A DNA stretch of 7,554 bases from Lysobacterales bacterium. GTDB taxonomy: Bacteria > Pseudomonadota > Gammaproteobacteria > Xanthomonadales > SZUA-36. The notes below the pieces were generated by a model that saw nothing but the letters and a program-made list of their open reading frames with translations, had not been told where the DNA came from and did no database searches. The translations under genes and the position numbers were made by a program. This document shows positions 1 to 6,802 of this stretch, in pieces. Every line of letters begins with the position of its first letter. Positions within the stretch are counted from its first letter, which is position 1. The stretch covers positions 1-7,554 of the forward strand of contig JAPHSB010000159.1 in the NCBI GenBank assembly GCA_026193295.1, given 5' to 3'.

Positions 1-1892
1 GCCGTGCGCACCGGCCGATCGGTCTCCCAGAAGCGCGCACAGCTCTCTTCGAAGGGCAATTCGCAATAATCCAGTAGCCGGCGCACCTGGTTGTCGAAGT
101 CGGTCACCATATCTTCGTACTGCACGGTCAGCACGCGGCCGGGTAATACGTCGTGCCAGTAGTCCATCATGCGCTGGTATTGCAGGAAGTACTCACCGAT
201 ATCGGTGAGGTCGTAAGTGAAGCTCTGGCCGCGGGCGAACAACTGGCGGTAGCAACTCAAACACGAGTCCAATGGGTAGCGACGGGCATCGATGATCTTG
301 GCATTGGGCAGGATCAACTGCAGGAAGCCGACGGCGGGAAAGTTGTTGGGCATCTTGTCTATGAAACGCGGCCGGCCCTCCGTGCGGTGGATACGCGCCA
401 GGTCCAGGTAGTTCTGGCCCAGCCTGCGCAGATTGTCTGAGCCCAAGTCGCGCATGGCCTGCGGATAGCCCAGGCCGTCAGCCCGATTGTTGCTGATCGA
501 GTTGCTCACCACGCTGATATAGGGCAGTTCCGCGGTACCCTCGACCTGGCTATGGCTGGCGAGGATCTGCTCCAGCAGCGTCGAGCCGGAGCGAGGTAGC
601 CCGATGATGAAGATGGGTTCGTTCGAGGAGTGCCCCAGCCCCTGGCGCGATTCCAGCAACTTCCGGTCGAAAACGTGGGTGATGGCGTCATTCTGCACCT
701 CGGTCCGCACCGGGTCGTAGCTCTCTGCCATGCGTTGGGTGGAATTGCCCTGTTCGTAGTAGCCCCAGGCGCGCTCGAAGTCACCGCGGTCCTCCCAGGC
801 TTTTGCCAGTGCAAAAAGAAAGTTGACCCGGGACTGGTTGTCCAGATCCTCAGGACGGTTATCCTGACTATCTTCCGCCGACAACCGGGCCTCGATCTGC
901 TCGATGTCCGCGTCGCTCAGCCTGTAGGTTTTGAGATTGGCCAGGCTCCAGTAAATTTCGCCGTTAGCGGGCTTGAGGCGGATGCATTCCCGGTACGCCT
1001 CGATCGCTTCCTCCTGCTGCCCGACGGTCTTCAGCGTATGACCCAGCCCGAGCCAGGCGCCGGCATGCTGCGGGCGCAGCTGCAGCACTTTCCGGTACGC
1101 TGCAATGGAGTCTTCGGTGCGCGCGGCCGGCGCCAGCACCGAGGCCAGCAGGTAGTGGCCCTGGTGATTGTCCGGATCCAGCTCGATGGCATTTTCGAAT
1201 TCGGTGATCGCTTCTTCCAGACGGTGCTGATCCTTTAAGAGACGGCCCAGGTCCAGCCGTGCCTCGATGAAGTCAGGCGCTAGCGAGACCGCGCGGCGCA
1301 GCAGCTTCTCGGCCTCGCGCATCCGCCCGTTCTCGCAGGAGCAAGCGGCCAGCAAGCGCAGTGCATTGACGTTCTGCGGTTCCCCTCGCAGGATTTCGCG
1401 GGTTAGCCGCTCCGCCTCGGCCCAGCGCCCCGACTGCTGGAGCTCGGCGGCATGTGCCAGCGCCTTGCGCCTGGGGTTGAGCTCGAAGGAGCGCTCAAAG
1501 GCCTCGTCGGCCTCGCGGCCGCGGCCCAGGGCTGCTCGCGCCTTGCCGAGATTGAACCAGGCGCTGTCTTCTTTGGGTTCCAGGCGAATGGCGTTCTCCA
1601 GAACCTCGAGTGCTTCCTCGTGACGACGGGTATCGACCAGCAACTGGCCCAGGTCTGACCAGGGCTTGGCGAAATTGGGCGCCATACGCATCGTGTGCCT
1701 CAGCCAGCGCTCGGCGTCCTCGATCTTGCCCGCTTTGAACAGGGTCGCACCGAGCAGGGCTGTCATGTTGACGTCCCGGTCGTTGCGTTCGACCGCTGCG
1801 CGACAAATGGCCTCGGCCCGATCGATGTTTCCGGCGTTGATCAGCTCGATGGTTTCGAACAGGGTGCTCTTGGTGGCGAAGCGGTGGTTCAT
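1..1892 (-). CDS. TPR-repeat sulfotransferase, 3' end cut by window
   Basis: This is a 630-residue fragment read from ATG at 1892; the frame stays open to base 1, so the C-terminus lies outside the window. Residues about 10-330 are tandem tetratricopeptide repeats, roughly nine units with recurring A-x-LDP/L-x-P turns, for example AIELDPDN at 235-242. A Sulfotransfer_3-type domain follows from about 425. Its 5'-phosphosulfate loop is IFIIGLPRSGSTLLEQIL (427-444), DKMPNNF (512-518) is typical of this family, and the 3'-phosphate region is DARRYPLDSCLS (535-546). The protein should transfer sulfate from PAPS to an unknown acceptor, with the TPR array probably holding a protein or carrier partner. 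No signal peptide or membrane segment is seen, so it is probably cytoplasmic. Its ATG overlaps the stop of the preceding sulfotransferase (ATGA), which implies translational coupling. By family comparison perhaps 40-70 residues are missing. The family is well supported; the substrate is unknown. Confidence 0.93.
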   Translation of the reverse strand, partial: MNHRFATKSTLFETIELINAGNIDRAEAICRAAVERNDRDVNMTALLGATLFKAGKIEDAERWLRHTMRMAPNFAKPWSDLGQLLVDTRRHEEALEVLENAIRLEPKEDSAWFNLGKARAALGRGREADEAFERSFELNPRRKALAHAAELQQSGRWAEAERLTREILRGEPQNVNALRLLAACSCENGRMREAEKLLRRAVSLAPDFIEARLDLGRLLKDQHRLEEAITEFENAIELDPDNHQGHYLLASVLAPAARTEDSIAAYRKVLQLRPQHAGAWLGLGHTLKTVGQQEEAIEAYRECIRLKPANGEIYWSLANLKTYRLSDADIEQIEARLSAEDSQDNRPEDLDNQSRVNFLFALAKAWEDRGDFERAWGYYEQGNSTQRMAESYDPVRTEVQNDAITHVFDRKLLESRQGLGHSSNEPIFIIGLPRSGSTLLEQILASHSQVEGTAELPYISVVSNSISNNRADGLGYPQAMRDLGSDNLRRLGQNYLDLARIHRTEGRPRFIDKMPNNFPAVGFLQLILPNAKIIDARRYPLDSCLSCYRQLFARGQSFTYDLTDIGEYFLQYQRMMDYWHDVLPGRVLTVQYEDMVTDFDNQVRRLLDYCELPFEESCARFWETDRPVRT

Positions 1893-2776
1893 GCTCTGTC
1901 CAACACCCGCCGGCAGCGTTGCCAGGCCTCGGCGACGCCGAGTTCGTGGGTGGGGTTCAGCAGCGGCAGGATATCCGCCTCGTTCTTGCGCCACTTTTCC
2001 GGATCGGGGGCCGTGTGCGTGTAGCGTGACAGCGGCAACTCGCCGCCGAGCCGCTGCCTCAGCCGCTGGTCGATCTCGAGCGCGGTGAAGTTGCATATCC
2101 GGCCAATCGTTTCCTCGGTCCGTTTGGTTACATCGTCATAGTCACAGGCTATCCAGCGATCCGGCGGCAGTTTTTGCAGGTCATCCAGGATGATGCGGTT
2201 GGCGCTGGCCCACTGGAACCCGCAGATTTCCGCCAACGGCCGACCGCTCAACTTCTGCCAGCCCGGCGGCAACAACAGGGACCACGGTGGGCCGCGCCAG
2301 TCGCGCAGACGCGGGTAGGTGACCCAACGGCCGGATTTCCATGCTTCCATCATGCTGCTGATATTGGGGCGCGGGTCGCGAAAAAGGAAGACGTAGAAGG
2401 AACCGGGAAATACTTTTTCCAGGAAGGGCTGGCGCAACGCATTCTTGGGTGTCTTCTCGAGGAAGCGCAGGCGCGGAACGTGCTGATTGTGAAAAAATTC
2501 GCGGCCGTCGCGATCACGCAGAAACCGCGCGAAACGCTGGCGCAGGGCTTGCACGATGCGCTCATTGGCATGCGTGGCGTCGAGCCGGTTCGAATCGACA
2601 AATCCGCCCATGGGGCTGAGGCGCCGCAGTCCCTCGATGAACTGGTGACTCTCGCCGCCGACGGTCCACAGATCGGGCGCTTCGGCCAGAGTTTCGAATA
2701 GCAGCGTGCTGCCCGAACGGGGCGCGGCCAGCACGATGACGGGCCGGTCGAACAGCCTGGCGAAATCCGGCGGCAT
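1889..2776 (-). CDS. Single-domain PAPS-dependent sulfotransferase
   Basis: This 295-residue protein is a stand-alone sulfotransferase of the Sulfotransfer_3 type. The 5'-phosphosulfate-binding loop is at residues 13-30, with PRSGST at 19-24. LEKTPKN (106-112) matches the conserved strand that precedes the 3'-phosphate site, and RDPRPNISSMMEAW (133-146) supplies the Arg and Ser expected to contact the 3'-phosphate of PAPS. The tail, with YTHTAPDPEKWRKN at 252-265, resembles the C-terminal segment of related bacterial enzymes. It has no TPR region, signal peptide or membrane helix, so it should act in the cytoplasm. The start at 2776 lies 20 bases after the molybdopterin-subunit stop and has no strong Shine-Dalgarno site, so it may depend on translation from upstream. 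Its TGA overlaps the ATG of the next sulfotransferase. It shares little with that enzyme beyond the cofactor motifs, so it is not a simple recent duplicate. The acceptor is unknown. Confidence 0.92.
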   Translation of the reverse strand: MPPDFARLFDRPVIVLAAPRSGSTLLFETLAEAPDLWTVGGESHQFIEGLRRLSPMGGFVDSNRLDATHANERIVQALRQRFARFLRDRDGREFFHNQHVPRLRFLEKTPKNALRQPFLEKVFPGSFYVFLFRDPRPNISSMMEAWKSGRWVTYPRLRDWRGPPWSLLLPPGWQKLSGRPLAEICGFQWASANRIILDDLQKLPPDRWIACDYDDVTKRTEETIGRICNFTALEIDQRLRQRLGGELPLSRYTHTAPDPEKWRKNEADILPLLNPTHELGVAEAWQRCRRVLDRA

Positions 2777-2796
2777 TCAGTGAGTCGGCAGGGCCA

Positions 2797-4980
2797 TTAC
2801 ACCGAAATGCCGGCGCGTCGGAACGGCAACTCGCGGATGCGCGTTCCGGTCGCGGCGAAGATCGCGTTGGCGATGGCCGGGGTCGCCGGCGCGAACGGCG
2901 GCTCACCAAGACCGCTGGGCGAATTGTCGCTCTGGATGAAATGGCATTCGACTTCCGGCGCCTGGTTGATGCGTAAAAGGCCGTACTGGTCGAAATTGCC
3001 CTGCTGCGCCGCACCATCGGCGAAGGTGATTTCCAGTTGCGCGGTGGAGAGCGCATCGACCACGCAGCCCTCGACCTGGTTGCGGGCCCCGCTCAGGTTG
3101 ATGACCGGCCCGATGTCGATGCCCGACCAGACCTTCTCGACGTGCACCGCATTGCCCGTTGCAACCACCTCCGCCACGTGCGAGACGAAACCGCCGTGAT
3201 CGAAGTGAAAAGCCATGCCGAGACCGCGGTTGGCGGAAAGCTTTCTGCCCCAGCCGGCTTTTTCGGCCGCCACCCGCAGCGTGCCGCTGGTCCGTGCCAG
3301 GTCCAGCGGCGGTTCGCCGAACGATCGCGACAGCAGGTCCAGTCGAAAATCGAGCTGATCGCGTCCGGCGGCCAGCGCCACCTCGTCGAAGAAGCTCTGG
3401 TAGGCCCAGCAATAAGCCGAGTGTCCGGGCGAGCGCCACGGCCCCGTGGGCACGTGCGTCTCAATCAGCGACTGGCGCAGCCTGAAGTTCGGCACCAGGC
3501 CGGCCGGGTAATGGTCCGGTGACAGGCCCGCCCCCGAGACCGGCTTACCGTCGCGGCCGAAGCTGATGAAATGGTGGTCGAAGGCGCTCATGCGACCGTC
3601 GGCGTCGATCCCCGCGCGGAAATGATGCCAGGCAGCGGGCCGGTAAAAATCATGCCGCATGTCGTCTTCGCGAGTCCACTGCAACTGGACGGGCCGGCGC
3701 ACTTCGCGGGCGATCCAGGCCGCCTCGACCATGAAGTCATTGACCAGGCGGCGGCCAAAACCGCCGCCAATGCGGACCAGGTTGACGTGGATGCGGTCTT
3801 CCGGGATGCCCAGCGTCTCGGCGACCAGTTGGCGGCCGCCTTTCGGATACTGCGAGGGCGCCCACAATTCGAGTTTGCCCGATTCGTGGAACAGCGCCGT
3901 GCAGTTCTGCGGCTCCAGGTTGGCGTGCGAGACGAAGGGATAGTAGTAGCTGGCTTCGACGATCTTCACCGCCGCGCCGAGCGCTTTTTCCACGTCCCCG
4001 TCGGCACGCAATGTCTCGCCGGGCTGTTCCTTCAGCGCGGCGGCCTGGCGCTCGTACTCCTCCGAGGAATCGGCATGGCTGGTCGCCCAGTCGATCTTCA
4101 ACTGCCGACGGGCCGCGTTGGCCTCCCACCAGCTGGTCGCGACGATGGCCACACCGGGCATCAGGCCCGCCAGGTTGTCGGTTCCTTCGACCACGAAGGC
4201 GTGGGTAATGCCCGGCAGCGCACGGATTTGCTCGATATTGGCGCTGCGCACCTTACCCCCGAAGGTGGGGCACTTTTCGAACACCGCGTAAAGCATTCCG
4301 TCCAGTCGGGTGTCGCAACCGAACAGCGGCTGTCCGGTCAGGATCTTCGGATTGTCGACTCCGGGCACAAAGCGCCCCAGCAGTCTGAATTCCTCGGGCC
4401 GGCTCTTGAGCTCGAGGCTGGCCACTTCGGGCACGGGCAGCGTTGCGGCCGTTCCGCGCAGGGCGGCATAAGCGGCGGTGCGTCCGCTTGCTGCATGGTT
4501 CACGCTGCCGTTCGCCGTCGAGCACTCGGCCGGCTGCACGCCCCAGCGGACGGCGGCCGCGGCGATCAATAACTGGCGTGCGGCGGTGCCGGCAATACGC
4601 AAGTCGTCCCAGCCGTCCGGGGTGCCGCGGCTGCCGCCCACGACCTGGCGCCCGTAGCGGTCATCCAGCGGGGCTTGCTCCACCCGAACCTGTTGCCAAT
4701 CGACATCGAGGCACTCGGCGACGACCATTGGAAAAGCCGTTTTCACACCCTGGCCCGCTTCCGGGTTCTTGCTGACGATGGTGACCCGGTTGTCAGCCTC
4801 GATCCGGAGGTAGAGATTGGGCGCCCAGGACTCTCCCGCCTGCTCTGCGCCGGAAGCGGTGTCCGCATGGCCGACGCCGATCAACAGGGCGCCCGAGGCC
4901 AGCAGGGAGGTTTGCAGAAAGGTGCGGCGATCCATCTGGCCGCCGGTATCCGGTGAATTGTCGGCTTGTGGTCGCTTCAC
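2797..4980 (-). CDS. Xanthine dehydrogenase-family molybdopterin subunit, Tat-exported (IorB-like)
   Basis: This is the 727-residue large catalytic subunit of a molybdenum hydroxylase, resembling the beta subunit of isoquinoline 1-oxidoreductase and related periplasmic aldehyde oxidoreductases. A twin-arginine signal near the N-terminus (DRRTFLQ, 17-23, followed by a hydrophobic stretch to about 37) marks it for Tat export as a folded protein. Molybdenum-cofactor motifs are IGGGFGRR (404-411), ANLEPQN (353-359) and PWRSPGH (514-520). GLGEPP (690-695) places the family's catalytic glutamate at E693. Length matches the family. By analogy the cofactor is the cytosine dinucleotide form of molybdopterin. 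The start is GTG at 4980, supported by GGGAGGTG at 4992-4985; the ATG at 4935 just before the Tat motif is an alternative but lacks such a site. The GTG overlaps the stop of the iron-sulfur subunit (GTGA). The substrate cannot be named; an N-heterocycle, an aldehyde or another aromatic is possible. Confidence 0.95.
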   Translation of the reverse strand: MKRPQADNSPDTGGQMDRRTFLQTSLLASGALLIGVGHADTASGAEQAGESWAPNLYLRIEADNRVTIVSKNPEAGQGVKTAFPMVVAECLDVDWQQVRVEQAPLDDRYGRQVVGGSRGTPDGWDDLRIAGTAARQLLIAAAAVRWGVQPAECSTANGSVNHAASGRTAAYAALRGTAATLPVPEVASLELKSRPEEFRLLGRFVPGVDNPKILTGQPLFGCDTRLDGMLYAVFEKCPTFGGKVRSANIEQIRALPGITHAFVVEGTDNLAGLMPGVAIVATSWWEANAARRQLKIDWATSHADSSEEYERQAAALKEQPGETLRADGDVEKALGAAVKIVEASYYYPFVSHANLEPQNCTALFHESGKLELWAPSQYPKGGRQLVAETLGIPEDRIHVNLVRIGGGFGRRLVNDFMVEAAWIAREVRRPVQLQWTREDDMRHDFYRPAAWHHFRAGIDADGRMSAFDHHFISFGRDGKPVSGAGLSPDHYPAGLVPNFRLRQSLIETHVPTGPWRSPGHSAYCWAYQSFFDEVALAAGRDQLDFRLDLLSRSFGEPPLDLARTSGTLRVAAEKAGWGRKLSANRGLGMAFHFDHGGFVSHVAEVVATGNAVHVEKVWSGIDIGPVINLSGARNQVEGCVVDALSTAQLEITFADGAAQQGNFDQYGLLRINQAPEVECHFIQSDNSPSGLGEPPFAPATPAIANAIFAATGTRIRELPFRRAGISV

Positions 4981-5456
4981 GACTCACCTCCCGGCGAGGT
5001 CATGTAGCCGGCAGCGCGCTTGATGGCTTTGCGGATGCGCGGGTAGGTCCCGCAGCGGCAGAGGATACCCGCCATGGCATTGTCGATGTCGGTATCGGTG
5101 GGTTGCGGAGTGCGCGCAAGCAACGCCGTTGCCGCCAGCACCTGCCCGGCCTGGCAGTAACCGCACTGCGGCACATCTTCGTCATTCCAGGCGCGCTGGA
5201 CCGGGTGGCTACCGTCCGGCGACAGGCCTTCAATGGTGGTGATTTCCTTGTCCTGGAGAGCAGCTGCCTTGATGTTGCAGGCTTGCACGGGGCTGCCGTT
5301 GACCAGCACCGTGCAGGAACCACACAAGCCAATGCCGCAGCCGTACTTGGTGCCTACCAGGTTGAGCTTGTCCCTCAGGGCCCATAGCAGTGGCATGTCA
5401 TCGGGGACGTCGAGTGATCGGCTAACACCGTTGATCTTGAGACTGATTTCCGCCAT
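4977..5456 (-). CDS. [2Fe-2S] subunit of molybdenum hydroxylase (IorA-like)
   Basis: This is the 159-residue small subunit that carries electrons from the molybdenum site. The N-terminal plant-ferredoxin-like domain binds the first [2Fe-2S] cluster through C40, C45, C48 and C60 (YGCGIGLCGSC at 38-48). The C-terminal helical domain binds the second through C98, C101, C133 and C135 (QCGYCQAGQ at 97-105; LCRCGTYPR at 132-140). All eight ligands are present and the length is normal. There is no signal peptide, so it presumably rides to the periplasm bound to the Tat-tagged large subunit, as proposed for this enzyme class. The ATG at 5456 is preceded by AAGGAGG at 5471-5465 with eight bases of spacing. 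It is the first gene of the four-gene operon unless the membrane-protein gene upstream is co-transcribed. No FAD-binding subunit is adjacent, which favours the two-subunit IorAB type over the three-subunit xanthine dehydrogenase or PaoABC type. Confidence 0.96.
   Translation of the reverse strand: MAEISLKINGVSRSLDVPDDMPLLWALRDKLNLVGTKYGCGIGLCGSCTVLVNGSPVQACNIKAAALQDKEITTIEGLSPDGSHPVQRAWNDEDVPQCGYCQAGQVLAATALLARTPQPTDTDIDNAMAGILCRCGTYPRIRKAIKRAAGYMTSPGGES
4981..4992 (-). promoter_or_regulatory. Shine-Dalgarno site deciding a GTG start
   Basis: The minus strand reads GGGAGGTG at 4992-4985, four bases before GTG at 4980-4978. This fixes the molybdopterin-subunit start at the GTG that overlaps the iron-sulfur subunit's TGA (4979-4977), rather than at the internal ATG at 4935. 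Confidence 0.8.
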
Positions 5457-5486
5457 TTCACGCGCCTCCTTCCCGGTTTATCCGTC

Positions 5487-5517
5487 AAAAATAGTCAGGC
5501 TCCGGACCGAAGTCCAG
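5487..5517 (-). terminator. Possible weak terminator or leader hairpin with UUCG loop
   Basis: On the minus strand CTGGAC (5517-5512), loop TTCG, GTCCGG (5507-5502) forms a six-pair stem, with one G-U pair, capped by the stable C(UUCG)G tetraloop. A run of five T follows at 5491-5487, but ten bases of mixed sequence separate it from the stem, so as an intrinsic terminator it would be weak. It sits between the membrane-protein stop (5555) and the iron-sulfur subunit start (5456). It could attenuate readthrough into the operon or simply stabilise an RNA end. Confidence 0.35.
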
Positions 5518-5554
5518 TAGCTGACACGAGTGGATTGACCTGGATGCGCGGAGG

Positions 5555-5995
5555 TCAGTCGGTGTCGACTTCCAGCTGTCCGCTGAGGCGTCGCCAGATG
5601 TGCGACCAGCTCATTCCGATAGCGAGCAGGGTCCCGAGCGCAAACAGCGCCAGCCAGGCGATGCTGCTGGTGGAATCCGGGTGCAGCACGCCGACGTCGA
5701 CCAGCAGCCAGATACCGGTGCCAAGCAGGGCCGCCCCGATGATGCTGCCCAGGGCGCCGAGACTGCGTTCCGTCGCGATGATGAAGATGGTCCAGCCGGC
5801 GATCAGGATGACGCCGATGAAATAGTGCAGGGCGTCGAGCCCCTCGCCGCTGAAGGCTGTCTTCACCCAGTGGAAATACGATTTACCCGATGGGTTGTAG
5901 GTAACGAATACGAGTACGAGCGCGAGCGCCCAACGCCACAGGAAATCAACGAATCCAAAGGACCTGTGGGGTTTTTTGATGGCCTTTTCGTTCAT
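5555..5995 (-). CDS. Four-helix inner-membrane protein, DUF6524-like
   Basis: This is a 146-residue hydrophobic protein with four predicted membrane helices at about residues 18-34, 55-75, 79-103 and 110-130. A basic N-terminus (KAIKKPHR) is followed by FVTYNPSGKSYFHWV (30-44), and the C-terminal tail is polar and acidic. The TYNPxGxSYxHW element after the first helix recalls small membrane proteins annotated as DUF6524, whose function is unknown; this assignment is from memory of the family. Charge distribution suggests the N-terminus is cytoplasmic. The ATG at 5995 has only a weak ribosome site (GGAAG at 6008-6004), which also falls inside a hairpin arm. The gene is separated from hsp20 upstream by a strong terminator, so it needs its own promoter, and it lies 98 bases before the hydroxylase operon. 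No catalytic residues or link to the molybdenum enzyme can be read from it. Confidence 0.85.
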   Translation of the reverse strand: MNEKAIKKPHRSFGFVDFLWRWALALVLVFVTYNPSGKSYFHWVKTAFSGEGLDALHYFIGVILIAGWTIFIIATERSLGALGSIIGAALLGTGIWLLVDVGVLHPDSTSSIAWLALFALGTLLAIGMSWSHIWRRLSGQLEVDTD

Positions 5996-6003
5996 GTGCA
6001 GAG

Positions 6004-6024
6004 CTTCCGGTCAGGGTTCGGAAG
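6004..6024 (-). promoter_or_regulatory. Hairpin that could cover the DUF6524-like gene's ribosome site
   Basis: CTTCCG at 6024-6019 and CGGAAG at 6009-6004 (minus strand) form six uninterrupted pairs around a nine-base loop. The only Shine-Dalgarno-like sequence for the downstream ATG, GGAAG at 6008-6004, lies entirely inside the second arm. Folding would therefore hinder translation. Whether this is regulatory or chance is open. Confidence 0.3.
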
Positions 6025-6047
6025 TCATTTTTACACAGAAAGGTTGC

Positions 6048-6081
6048 TTAAAAGAAACCCGGGCGCCGCACGGCGCCCGGG
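6048..6081 (-). terminator. Intrinsic terminator of hsp20
   Basis: Starting 15 bases after the hsp20 TAG, the minus strand has CCCGGGCGCCG (6081-6071) and its exact complement CGGCGCCCGGG (6068-6058), separated by two bases, giving an extremely GC-rich stem of about ten pairs with a small loop. TTTCTTTTAA (6057-6048) follows directly. This is a textbook Rho-independent terminator and makes hsp20 a single-gene unit or the end of one. Confidence 0.93.
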
Positions 6082-6096
6082 CCGGGTTGTTGCACA

Positions 6097-6642
6097 CTAC
6101 GCGGCTTTCACGTCGATGTGCGTGACTTTCTTGCGGGCCGCCTCCGTCTTCGGGAGTTCGATGTACAGAACGCCCTTGGCGAAGGAGGCATCGATGGCTT
6201 TCTCGTCGACCTCGGCGGGGATCGGCAAAGTGCGCCGGAAGGCGCCGAAGGACCGTTCCTTGCGGAAGAAGTCCTTGCCTTTCTCTTCCTCCTCACGCTT
6301 TTTCTCGCCGCGAATGGTCAACATGCCGTTCGACAGGGTGATGTCCACGTCCTCCTGGTCCATGCCGGGCAGTTCAACCTGGATGTGGAAGGCTTTTTCA
6401 TCTTCCGTCTCATCGACGCGCGGCATGACCGCGCTGTGCTCCAGGGGTTCTCCCAGCATCGAATGCCATGGCGAGGTCATCATGGAGTGACGTCCGCTGC
6501 CTTTCCAGAAATCTTCGAACAGACGATCCATATCTTTATGAAGGGTGTCCATCTCCCTCAGGAAAGATTCGAACGGACGGTCTTCATCATCCCAACGCCG
6601 AAGGCCACCCCAACGCCAGGGGACCATTTCCTTCAGTGTCAT
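6097..6642 (-). CDS. hsp20: Small heat-shock protein, Hsp20/alpha-crystallin family
   Basis: This 181-residue ATP-independent holdase chaperone binds unfolding proteins in the cytoplasm as large oligomers. The N-terminal arm (1-72) is rich in Trp, Phe and Met, as expected for substrate contact. The alpha-crystallin domain runs from about 73 to 166 and contains VELPGMDQEDVDITL (89-103), LTIRGEKK (108-115), RSFGAFRRTLPIP (130-142) and the signature AKGVLYIELPK (155-165). The C-terminal HIDV (175-178) provides the I-x-I/V motif used in oligomer assembly. The reading frame is open for 44 more codons upstream to 6774, but that extension is unlike the family. The ATG at 6642 has GGGAGG (6654-6649) six bases ahead, so it is the true start. 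No convincing sigma-32 promoter was found. TTCACC (6710-6705) and CATATT (6686-6681), with an 18-base spacer, are a weak sigma-70-like candidate. Confidence 0.96.
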   Translation of the reverse strand: MTLKEMVPWRWGGLRRWDDEDRPFESFLREMDTLHKDMDRLFEDFWKGSGRHSMMTSPWHSMLGEPLEHSAVMPRVDETEDEKAFHIQVELPGMDQEDVDITLSNGMLTIRGEKKREEEEKGKDFFRKERSFGAFRRTLPIPAEVDEKAIDASFAKGVLYIELPKTEAARKKVTHIDVKAA

Positions 6643-6666
6643 GGGTTTCCTCCCAACCATATGGTT
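6643..6666 (-). promoter_or_regulatory. hsp20 leader with competing short pairings around the ribosome site
   Basis: A perfect 12-base palindrome, AACCATATGGTT, occupies 6655-6666. In the minus-strand RNA its GGUU half (6658-6655) can pair with the upstream AACC (6666-6663). It can instead pair with a downstream AACC (6647-6644), which would enclose the GGGAGG Shine-Dalgarno site in a seven-base loop. A GGG-CCC pairing across GGGAGGAAACCC is also possible. Heat-shock chaperone leaders often contain thermosensing structures, but these stems are only three to six pairs, and no ROSE or FourU signature is seen. Confidence 0.25.
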
Positions 6667-6802
6667 CGTGATATCAGAACAATATGCGGGTGGGCAGGAC
6701 GCCCGGTGAATTCGGTTGCCCGGGGATGGGCATGCGCGACCGGACGATCTTGTCCACCGCAAAGGATTAGACAATTGCCCGGCGCCAAGTTCCCTTCCCG
6801 GT

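Noticed and set aside
630..1238. 202-codon open frame on the plus strand
   Set aside because: It is fully antisense to the TPR-sulfotransferase, whose minus-strand frame is continuous with clear motifs. Other plus-strand frames in 153-3522 were rejected for the same reason.
3571..4572. 333-codon open frame on the plus strand inside the molybdopterin-subunit gene
   Set aside because: It is antisense to an intact, motif-rich gene. The translation has no recognisable domain and looks like the complement of GC-rich codons.
4935..4935. ATG start at the Tat motif of the molybdopterin subunit
   Set aside because: It is possible and would place the Tat motif at the very N-terminus, but the strong ribosome site and the GTGA coupling favour GTG at 4980.
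6681..6710. Sigma-32 promoter for hsp20
   Set aside because: No CTTGAA plus CCCCAT-type pair was found at proper spacing. Only a weak sigma-70-like pair (TTCACC/CATATT) is present, so no promoter feature is listed.
6643..6774. Upstream extension of hsp20 to an ATG at 6774
   Set aside because: The 44 extra residues are unlike any Hsp20 arm, and the strong Shine-Dalgarno site at 6654-6649 fits only the ATG at 6642.
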